A DNA stretch of 10,985 nt from JARYMI01 sp964550915. GTDB lineage: Bacteria; Acidobacteriota; Aminicenantia; Aminicenantales; UBA8522. Under the pieces are notes generated by a model, which worked only from the letters and a program-made list of their open reading frames with translations, had not been told where the DNA came from and made no database searches. Both the position numbers and the translations under genes were made by a program. The stretch covers positions 1 to 10,985 of the forward strand of contig CAZKBY010000078.1 in NCBI GenBank assembly GCA_964550915.1, given 5' to 3'. Shown one piece after another: positions 1 through 5,583 of this stretch (its first letter is position 1; the number at the start of each line of letters is the position of its first letter).

Positions 1-218
1 GGGCAGAAGAGCGATCTCCAGAAAAAGCCAAAGAGGAAAAAGTCACCGGGGCGGCAGGTGATAAAAAAGACGTCGAGGTAGAATTCATCCCTTCGTCCAA
101 AGGAGCCGAGGCCCAGGTGAGGAAGTACAAGCTCAGGACTGTCGAGGAGATCGAAAAAGAGTTGGAGCGGCTTTCCCAGGAATTTTTGGATAAGCATAAG
201 AAGCCAAGGCCTTCTTGA
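1..218 (+). CDS. C-terminal end of an unidentified charged protein (partial)
   Basis: An open frame enters from the left edge (first full codon at base 3) and stops at TGA 216-218, giving 71 residues of a protein whose start is outside the window. The tail is very hydrophilic, rich in Lys and Glu: an N-terminal stretch of mixed charge, then a short segment starting VEVEFIPSSKG, then a predicted amphipathic, coiled-coil-like helix (VEEIEKELERLSQEFLDKH). No catalytic motif or membrane segment is visible, so I give no function. It is read in the same direction as the ComM-like gene 72 nt downstream and could share a transcript with it. That the frame is real rests on its coding-like composition, its open reading to the edge and its position directly upstream of a co-directional gene; it is too short for family assignment. 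Confidence 0.6.
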   Translation, partial: AEERSPEKAKEEKVTGAAGDKKDVEVEFIPSSKGAEAQVRKYKLRTVEEIEKELERLSQEFLDKHKKPRPS

Positions 219-230
219 GCAGCAGGCCTT
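206..230 (+). terminator. Weak hairpin at the 3' end of the first gene
   Basis: AAGGCCT (206-212) and AGGCCTT (224-230) are a perfect 7-bp inverted repeat with an 11-nt loop that spans the stop codon of the first gene. It is followed only by pyrimidine-rich DNA (cactttccctt), not a clean T run. A second, A/T-only inverted repeat (GAAAAA 248-253, TTTTTC 261-266) lies before the next gene. Either could be a weak terminator; neither is a textbook one. Confidence 0.25.
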
Positions 231-290
231 CACTTTCCCTTCTGACTGAAAAAACCCGGATTTTTCCTTCGTCTTCTTATAAGAAGCATC

Positions 291-1805
291 ATGCTCGTTA
301 AGATACACAGCGCCGCCCTCTCCGGGATCGAGGCTTATGTCGTCGAGATCGAGGTCGATGTGGGTTTAGGCCTTCCCGGCCATGTCACCGTCGGCCTGCC
401 TGACGCCGCGGTCAGGGAGAGCAAGGAGCGAATCCGGGCTGCCCTCAAGAATTGCGGCTTCGAGTTTCCTTCCCGCAAACTGACCATCAACCTGGCTCCA
501 GCAGACCGGAGAAAAGAAGGCTCTTCCTTCGACCTCCCTATCTGCCTCGGCCTCCTGGCTTATCTCAATGTTATTCCCGAGGAAAGCCTGCGCGGTTATC
601 TTTTCTTGGGCGAGCTGGCCATGGACGGCCGGCTGAAACCTGTGAGGGGAGCCCTGCCGGCCGCTCTTCTCGCTCAAAGAAGAGGCTATCAGGGTATTGT
701 CGTCCCCAAGGATAACGCAAAAGAGGCGGCTCTGGTGCGAGGGCTGGATGTCTATGGACAGGAGAACCTCATTCAGGTCATCCGCCTTCTCACTGAACCC
801 GGGAGTTTCCCCCCGTGGCCAAAGGAAGAGATTGTGCCTGTGGCCAGCTATGACGGGGATTTCAAGGATGTCAAAGGCCAGATGCACGTTAAGCGAGCTC
901 TGGAAGTAGCGGCGGCTGGGTTTCATAACGTTTTGATGATCGGCCCGCCCGGCGCCGGCAAAACAATGTTGGCTAAACGACTGCCGACCATTCTTCCTCC
1001 CATGTCCTTCGATGAGATAATCGAGGTTACGCAGGTCTACAGCGCAGCCGGCCTGCTCAGCGATAGGGGAGCGGTGAGCTCGCGTCCCTTCCGGTCTCCC
1101 CATCACACGATCTCTGACGCCGGCCTTATCGGCGGCGGAATCGTGCCGCGGCCGGGCGAGGTAAGTCTGGCCCATAACGGCGTCCTCTTCCTTGATGAGC
1201 TTCCCGAATTCAGGCGGCGGGTCCTGGAGGACCTCAGGCAGCCGGTCGAAGACGGGAAGGTGACCGTCTCGCGCTGCTCGATGAGCATCAGCTTCCCCTG
1301 CGCCTTCATGCTTGTCGCAGCCATGAATCCCTGCGAAGACGTCTTTCGGGGGTTAGGCCGGGCGGAGACGGACTGTAGCGAGGCTCAGCGCAGCCGCTAT
1401 TACGCCAAGATCTCGGGCCCGCTCCTCGACCGCATCGATATCCAGGTGGACGTGCCGGCCGTGAAGTTCAGGGAGATCGTCTCGCGGGAGGCGGGGGAGA
1501 GCTCGAGCGAAATCAGGGAAAGGGTCAGCCGGGCGCGGGAGAAGCAGATGGAGCGGTTCAAGGGGAAGAAAATCTACGCCAATGCCCAGATGGGGCCGCG
1601 AGAGATCAAGGCGTACTGCGCCGTCGGTCCCGAGGCACAGAAGCTCCTCGAAACGGCCGTTACGCGGCTGGGCTTGAGCGCCCGTGCCTATGATCGCATC
1701 CTTAAGGTGTCACGCACAATCGCTGATTTGGCGGGAGAGGACACCATCAGCACCGTCCATGTCTCCGAAGCCATCCAGTACCGGATGATGGACCGGTATT
1801 ATTGA
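291..1805 (+). CDS. comM: ComM/YifB-family Mg-chelatase-like AAA+ ATPase
   Basis: Complete 504-aa protein of the YifB/ComM family, usually about 500-510 aa. In naturally transformable bacteria ComM is a hexameric helicase that promotes branch migration during integration of incoming DNA. Seen in order: the N-terminal ChlI-like domain starting MLVKIHSAALSGIEAY and including VGLPDAAVRESKERIRAALKN; Walker A GPPGAGKT at residues 218-225; the family signature SPHHT around 269-273; Walker B VLFLDE ending near residue 303; the SGPLLDRID sensor region; and a C-terminal Mg-chelatase domain (SARAYDRILKVSRTIADL). The ATG at 291 gives the usual family N-terminus; the ribosome site is modest (AAGAAG at 281-286). 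An oddity is the degraded cysteine cluster. After MNPC (Cys348) the expected second Cys is Asp350, and the later Cys-x-Cys pair is reduced to Cys362, so a zinc site there is unlikely. Family assignment is secure; a role in transformation in this organism is inferred. Confidence 0.95.
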   Translation: MLVKIHSAALSGIEAYVVEIEVDVGLGLPGHVTVGLPDAAVRESKERIRAALKNCGFEFPSRKLTINLAPADRRKEGSSFDLPICLGLLAYLNVIPEESLRGYLFLGELAMDGRLKPVRGALPAALLAQRRGYQGIVVPKDNAKEAALVRGLDVYGQENLIQVIRLLTEPGSFPPWPKEEIVPVASYDGDFKDVKGQMHVKRALEVAAAGFHNVLMIGPPGAGKTMLAKRLPTILPPMSFDEIIEVTQVYSAAGLLSDRGAVSSRPFRSPHHTISDAGLIGGGIVPRPGEVSLAHNGVLFLDELPEFRRRVLEDLRQPVEDGKVTVSRCSMSISFPCAFMLVAAMNPCEDVFRGLGRAETDCSEAQRSRYYAKISGPLLDRIDIQVDVPAVKFREIVSREAGESSSEIRERVSRAREKQMERFKGKKIYANAQMGPREIKAYCAVGPEAQKLLETAVTRLGLSARAYDRILKVSRTIADLAGEDTISTVHVSEAIQYRMMDRYY

Positions 1806-1825
1806 AAGCTGATGTCAATGGGATA

Positions 1826-1855
1826 TTGACAAACCATGATTTGGAAGTTTAACAT
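1826..1855 (+). promoter_or_regulatory. Sigma70-type promoter of vapBC
   Basis: A perfect -35 box TTGACA (1826-1831) is followed after 18 nt by TAACAT (1850-1855; 4 of 6 consensus bases). The start codon of the antitoxin lies about 40 nt downstream. The -35 box also forms the right arm of a 7-bp inverted repeat, TGTCAAT (1813-1819) with ATTGACA (1825-1831). Confidence 0.6.
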
Positions 1856-1874
1856 AAATATGAAAAGTTAAACT
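1846..1874 (+). promoter_or_regulatory. Inverted-repeat operator for VapB/VapBC autoregulation
   Basis: AGTTTAAC (1846-1853) and GTTAAACT (1867-1874) are a perfect 8-bp inverted repeat. The arm centres are 21 bp apart, two helical turns, as expected for paired AbrB-fold dimers bound on one face of DNA. The left arm covers the -10 box, so binding would block initiation. Autorepression through promoter palindromes is established for VapBC loci; its use here is inferred from position and symmetry. Confidence 0.6.
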
Positions 1875-1894
1875 AATTTTAAGAGGTAAAACAA

Positions 1895-2143
1895 ATGACA
1901 ATAGTTACAACCTCAGCCAAGGGGCAGGTCGTCATTCCCAAAAAAGAAAGGGATAAAGTGGGGATCAAGCCCGGGACAAAAGTTATTGCCACGGCTGTCA
2001 AGGATCATATCGAAATCAGGCCGCTGCCCGATAACCCGGTCGAATCTTACTGCGGAGTGTTTAAAAAAGGTTCCTCGCTGACAAAGGCCTTATTAAGGGA
2101 GAGGAAAAAGGAACTCGCCCGTGAAGAAAAAAATCGTCCTTGA
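1895..2143 (+). CDS. vapB: VapB-type antitoxin, AbrB/SpoVT fold
   Basis: An 82-aa protein. Residues about 4-48 form a swapped-hairpin AbrB DNA-binding domain (VTTSAKGQVVIPKKERDKVG, then IKPGTKVIATAVKDHIEIRPL). The rest is a polar tail with ESYCGVFKKG and a Lys/Arg/Glu-rich helix, the usual place where VapB antitoxins wrap and inhibit their VapC partner. The start at ATG 1895 is supported by AAGAGG at 1881-1886, 8 nt upstream. The gene overlaps the toxin frame by 23 nt, the standard arrangement for co-translated toxin-antitoxin pairs. The complex is expected to repress its own promoter through the adjacent palindrome. Local base composition is more AT-rich than in the flanking large genes, which suggests acquisition as a module. 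Confidence 0.88.
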   Translation: MTIVTTSAKGQVVIPKKERDKVGIKPGTKVIATAVKDHIEIRPLPDNPVESYCGVFKKGSSLTKALLRERKKELAREEKNRP

Positions 2144-2516
2144 TTCGTTTGCTCTTCTGGCTTATTTGGAAAAAGAAGCCGGCTGCGAGAAGGTCAAGAA
2201 ACTATTGGCGGATAATGATGTTCATGCCCTCATCAACGACATCAACGTAGGGGAGACATATTACATCATTGCCAGAGAGAGAGGGCTCAACCAGGCTGAT
2301 TATTTCACAGACATTATCATGCCGAGCATGCCGATTACACCCCTGGCCAATGCGCTTCATGATGTAATCGAAGCAGCACGCATAAAATCAAAATACTCTC
2401 TATCTTACGCGGATTGCTTTGCTGTCGCCACTTCTCATCGGGAAAGAGCGCCCTTGATCACCGGAGATCCCGAATTCAAGAAGGTCCAGGACATCATCTC
2501 GATCGACTGGCTCTGA
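2121..2516 (+). CDS. vapC: VapC-type toxin, PIN-domain ribonuclease
   Basis: A 131-aa single-domain PIN protein, the normal size for VapC. VapC toxins are Mg2+-dependent RNases that cleave tRNA or rRNA and stop translation unless bound by VapB. The acidic metal-binding residues are all visible: Asp8 in IVLDSFALLAYL, Glu45 in NVGETYY, Asp98 in SLSYADCFAVA and Asp116 in LITGDPEF. With this full set the nuclease should be active. Translation starts at GTG 2121 inside the antitoxin gene, with AAGGA at 2108-2112 as ribosome site. GTG is the only start that preserves the first strand with Asp8. The RNA target cannot be read from the sequence. Confidence 0.9.
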   Translation: MKKKIVLDSFALLAYLEKEAGCEKVKKLLADNDVHALINDINVGETYYIIARERGLNQADYFTDIIMPSMPITPLANALHDVIEAARIKSKYSLSYADCFAVATSHRERAPLITGDPEFKKVQDIISIDWL

Positions 2517-2640
2517 TCCAAAGGGAAGATCAGCGGCGATAATAGGCAAATATTTTTTGAAAGTTGGGCAGCTTAAATCATAAGTTTTGGGCTTCTTTCT
2601 CAACCGCTTTCTGGGCGAGTTGATTCAATGATATTCCCAT

Positions 2641-2658
2641 CATCAATTGTTATTGATG
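2641..2658 (+). terminator. Short hairpin downstream of vapC
   Basis: CATCAAT (2641-2647) and ATTGATG (2652-2658) pair perfectly around a 4-nt loop and are followed by GGCCTTTTCCCC. The stem is AT-rich and the T run is only four long, so this is at best a weak terminator for the toxin operon. A second hairpin (ATGAT 2628-2632 with ATCAT 2639-2643) shares three bases with it, so the two cannot form together. Confidence 0.25.
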
Positions 2659-2676
2659 GCCTTTTCCCCAAGATTT

Positions 2677-2685
2677 TGGTAGAAT
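2677..2685 (+). promoter_or_regulatory. Extended -10 promoter candidate for the permease pair
   Basis: TGGTAGAAT fits an extended -10 element (TG-n-TATAAT, 5 of 6 in the hexamer). No good -35 box lies at the usual distance; the nearest, TTGATG, is 21 nt away. Transcription would start near 2692, about 30 nt before the first permease. It is placed between the toxin operon and the permeases, where a promoter is expected. Confidence 0.35.
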
Positions 2686-2721
2686 TCCCCATCTTAAAAA
2701 TCTTCAAGAAGGCTGCCCTGA

Positions 2722-4176
2722 ATGATCGACAAGCTCCTGGCCAAAAAGAGCCTTCAGGATCTCACCAGGGAAGCCTCTGAAACGACCCACGGGTTGAAGC
2801 GCGTCCTGGGGCCCTGGGACCTTGTCTTCCTCGGCATCGGCGCGATCGTCGGCGCCGGAATCTTCGTCATCACGGGGCATGCCGCTGCCCAGTATGCCGG
2901 CCCGGCCGTCACCCTATCCTTCATCCTGGCCGCTCTGACTTGTTCTTTTGCCGGACTCTGCTACGCCGAGTTCGCTTCTCTTATCCCGATTGCCGGAAGC
3001 GCCTATACATACACATATGCCACGCTGGGTGAATTCTTCGCCTGGATCATCGGCTGGGCTCTGATCCTCGAGTATTCCTTGAGCGCGACCACGGTCTCAA
3101 TTGGTTGGTCTGGCTACGTGGTTAGCTTTCTCAGAGACCTTGGTCTTCATGTTCCTGATTTTCTTTCGACCGCGCCTTTTGCCTTCGACCCTCACCATCA
3201 GAGCTGGACGGCCACGGGCGCGCTCTTCAATCTTCCGGCATTTTTGATTATCGCTGTCATCACGATCCTGCTTGTCATCGGAATCAAGGAATCGGCGAAG
3301 GTCAACGTCGTCATTGTCTTCATTAAGATCACGGCTCTCCTCATTTTCATCGGCGCCGGCGTATTTTTCATCAAACCGGAGCTCTGGAAGCCCTTTATCC
3401 CGGCCAACCAGGGAGGGGTTGGATTCTTCGGCCTTAGCGGAATCCTGCGGGGCGCTGGAGTCATATTCTTTGCCTATCTTGGTTTTGACGCTGTCTCCAC
3501 TGTCGCCCAGGAAGCCAAGAATCCGCAAAAAGATGTACCCAGAGGTATCCTCGGCAGCCTTTTCATATGCACAGTCATCTACATCGCTTTTTCGCTTGTC
3601 CTGACCGGCGTCGTCCATTACTCAAGCCTGAACGTGGCAGCTCCAGTTGCCGTTGCCATAGACGCAATGCGTCTCTTTTGGCTCTCTCCGTTGATTAAAA
3701 TTGCCGCCGTCGTCGGGCTAATTTCAGTGATGATCGTCCAGTTGATGGCTCAGTCTCGCGTTTTCTTTTCCATGGGCACGGACGGGCTGCTCCCCAAGTC
3801 CGCCACGAAAGTCCACCCCAGGTTCGGGACGCCCCACGTGACGACGATCGTGACGGGCGCGGCCGTGGCTCTGGTCGCCTCCCTCCTGCCGATCGGCATC
3901 GTCGGAGAGCTGGCCAGCATGGGAACCCTTCTTGCCTTTGTCATCGTCTGCAGCGGTGTCCTCGTCCTGCGCTACGCTCACCCGGAAATTCCCCGGCCTT
4001 TCCGGACGCCCGGCGTTCCCTTCATCCCCGTCCTGGGAATTCTGTCCTGCTTGTACTTGATGATCGGCCTGCCCAAGGACACCTGGATGCGGCTTCTGGG
4101 CTGGATGGCCATCGGCCTCCTCATCTATTTTTTCTACGGCCTGCGAAAGAGCAAGCTCAGGGATACAAAAAGATAA
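2722..4176 (+). CDS. APC-superfamily amino acid permease, CAT (cationic amino acid transporter) type
   Basis: A 484-aa inner-membrane protein with about 12 hydrophobic helices. The family marks are clear: the helix 1 unwound motif GIGAIVGAGIFVITG (residues 38-52), helix 3 LEYSLSATTVSIGWSGY with Glu117, IGIKESAKVN before helix 5 (Lys193), and the helix 6 region FAYLGFDAVSTVAQEAKNP (250-268). The combination is typical of bacterial CAT-type transporters (YfnA/GkApcT-like), which import amino acids with protons; Lys193 may take the proton-switch role known for the related ApcT, which is inference. Substrate cannot be fixed; bacterial CAT members often carry small neutral or broad substrates despite the name. 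ATG 2722 has AAGAAGG at 2706-2712. It ends 27 nt before a second permease, so the two are probably one transcript. Confidence 0.93.
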   Translation: MIDKLLAKKSLQDLTREASETTHGLKRVLGPWDLVFLGIGAIVGAGIFVITGHAAAQYAGPAVTLSFILAALTCSFAGLCYAEFASLIPIAGSAYTYTYATLGEFFAWIIGWALILEYSLSATTVSIGWSGYVVSFLRDLGLHVPDFLSTAPFAFDPHHQSWTATGALFNLPAFLIIAVITILLVIGIKESAKVNVVIVFIKITALLIFIGAGVFFIKPELWKPFIPANQGGVGFFGLSGILRGAGVIFFAYLGFDAVSTVAQEAKNPQKDVPRGILGSLFICTVIYIAFSLVLTGVVHYSSLNVAAPVAVAIDAMRLFWLSPLIKIAAVVGLISVMIVQLMAQSRVFFSMGTDGLLPKSATKVHPRFGTPHVTTIVTGAAVALVASLLPIGIVGELASMGTLLAFVIVCSGVLVLRYAHPEIPRPFRTPGVPFIPVLGILSCLYLMIGLPKDTWMRLLGWMAIGLLIYFFYGLRKSKLRDTKR

Positions 4177-4180
4177 GGCT

Positions 4181-4200
4181 AGAGCCTCGAGTCGAGCTCT
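4181..4200 (+). promoter_or_regulatory. Hairpin in the gap between the two permease genes
   Basis: AGAGC-C-TC and GAGCTCT form a 7-bp stem with one bulged C and a 5-nt loop, ending 3 nt before the second permease start at 4204. It occupies the place of a ribosome binding site, and no good Shine-Dalgarno sequence is visible there. There is no T run, so it is more likely to affect translation or mRNA stability than to terminate transcription. Confidence 0.35.
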
Positions 4201-4203
4201 CGG

Positions 4204-5583
4204 ATGGAGGGCGTGAAAGAGCGTCTGTCTTTTCACGGCGGCCGCGGAGCCGAGCTGCCGCGCGTTCTCGGACTCAAGGATGTCGTCGGGATCGTCGTCG
4301 GAACGATGATCGGGTCGGGGATCTTTATCGTGCCGGCGGCCGTCGCCGAGGCCGTCAAAGCGCCTCTTCTTCTTTTAGGCGTCTGGGTATTGGGCGGAGT
4401 CCTGACCTTTTTTGGAGCGCTTTCACTGGCTGAGCTCGGGTCGGCCTTTCCCCAGGCTGGCGGGATGTATGTCTACTTGAGAGAAGCCTACGGCCGTCTT
4501 GCCGCCTTTCTTTTTGGCTGGGTCTTCTTCCTGGTCATCGATTCCGGGAGCATGGCCACTCTGGCAGTGGCCTTCTCTTCCAAGTATCTTCCCTATTTTG
4601 TCAAGCTCTCGGGCTTCCAGACTAAGGTGGTTGCCATCAGCCTCATTTTTGCTCTGGCCGCCGTTAATTACATCGGAGTCAGATGGGGAGCTCTGGTCCA
4701 GAACCTTTTCATGGCCATTAAGTTCGCCGCTTTAGTGGGCGTTTGTGTCGTCGTTTTCATCTTCGCTCGAGGAAGCATGTCTCACCTTGTCTTGCCCCTG
4801 CCGTCTTCTTTCTCGCCCGACCTCATCGGGGCTTTTGGCGTGGGGCTTATCGCAGCTCTCTGGGCCCTTAAGGGCTGGGAAGTGGCGACTTTTAGTGCCG
4901 GCGAGCTAAGGCAGCCGGGGAGACACTTTCCTCCCGGCCTTCTCCTCGGCATCGCCGTTGTCCTTGTCCTTTACCTCGGAGCCAACCTGGCTTATCTTTA
5001 TGCGATCCCGGTGGAGGCAATGGCCAGGTCCAGCCGGATCGCCAGTGACGCCATGCACCTGGCCATCGGTTCTGTCGGTGCATCGGTCATCGCTCTGGCC
5101 ATCCTCTTTTCCATCACCGGTGCGATCAACGGGCATCTTCTGACCGGGCCGAGACTTTATTTTGCGATGGCCCGGGATGGCCTCTTCTTCAAGAAAGTGG
5201 ACGAAATTCATCCCCGGTTCCTGACTCCCCATTTTTCGATTGTTGCTCTGGCCGGGTGGAGCGCTCTGCTCAGCCTGTCGGGAACTTTCGAGCAGCTCTT
5301 TACGTTTGTTGTTTTCGGGCTCTGGATTTTCTACGGGCTTACGGTCGGCGCGGTGTTCATCCTTCGCCGCAGGAAGCCAGATCTTCGCCGGCCTTATAGG
5401 ACCTGGGGTTATCCCTTGACCCCGGCGGTTTTTATCCTGGCCGCGTTCTTCATCTCTATTAACACTCTCGTCAACCGCTTCTGGAACTCTTTTGCCGGGC
5501 TGCTCATCCTGCTCCTTGGCCTTCCCGCCTATTTTTACTGGCGGAGGAAGTTGAATAAAGGGCTTACTGAATCAAAGCGTTGA
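4204..5583 (+). CDS. APC-superfamily amino acid permease/exchanger, LAT (SteT-like) type
   Basis: A 459-aa polytopic inner-membrane protein with about 12 hydrophobic segments. It begins its core with LGLKDVVGIVVGTMIGSGIF (GSGIF at 37-41), continues with AGGMYVYLREAYGRLAAFLFGW (86-106) and ALWALKGWEVATFSAGELRQP (helix 6 region, 218-238). These are marks of the L-amino acid transporter branch (bacterial SteT-like), often exchangers for Ser/Thr, aromatic or other neutral amino acids; the substrate here is not determined. It is a different branch from the permease just upstream, so not a recent duplicate. ATG 4204 is the only start after an in-frame TAG (4180-4182); its ribosome site is poor and partly within a hairpin. 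GTG 4213 is possible but has worse spacing. The last 20 nt overlap the convergent peptidase gene. Confidence 0.92.
   Translation: MEGVKERLSFHGGRGAELPRVLGLKDVVGIVVGTMIGSGIFIVPAAVAEAVKAPLLLLGVWVLGGVLTFFGALSLAELGSAFPQAGGMYVYLREAYGRLAAFLFGWVFFLVIDSGSMATLAVAFSSKYLPYFVKLSGFQTKVVAISLIFALAAVNYIGVRWGALVQNLFMAIKFAALVGVCVVVFIFARGSMSHLVLPLPSSFSPDLIGAFGVGLIAALWALKGWEVATFSAGELRQPGRHFPPGLLLGIAVVLVLYLGANLAYLYAIPVEAMARSSRIASDAMHLAIGSVGASVIALAILFSITGAINGHLLTGPRLYFAMARDGLFFKKVDEIHPRFLTPHFSIVALAGWSALLSLSGTFEQLFTFVVFGLWIFYGLTVGAVFILRRRKPDLRRPYRTWGYPLTPAVFILAAFFISINTLVNRFWNSFAGLLILLLGLPAYFYWRRKLNKGLTESKR

Noticed and set aside
366..1175. 269-aa minus-strand open frame
   Set aside because: It is the shadow of comM, whose Walker motifs are on the plus strand.
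2517..2721. Riboswitch or attenuator controlling the permeases
   Set aside because: The competing small hairpins lie upstream of the likely promoter, so they would not be in the permease mRNA; no known riboswitch core was recognised.
3097..3618. 173-aa minus-strand open frame
   Set aside because: It is antisense to hydrophobic permease codons, which yields an artificial Asp/Lys/Arg-rich sequence.
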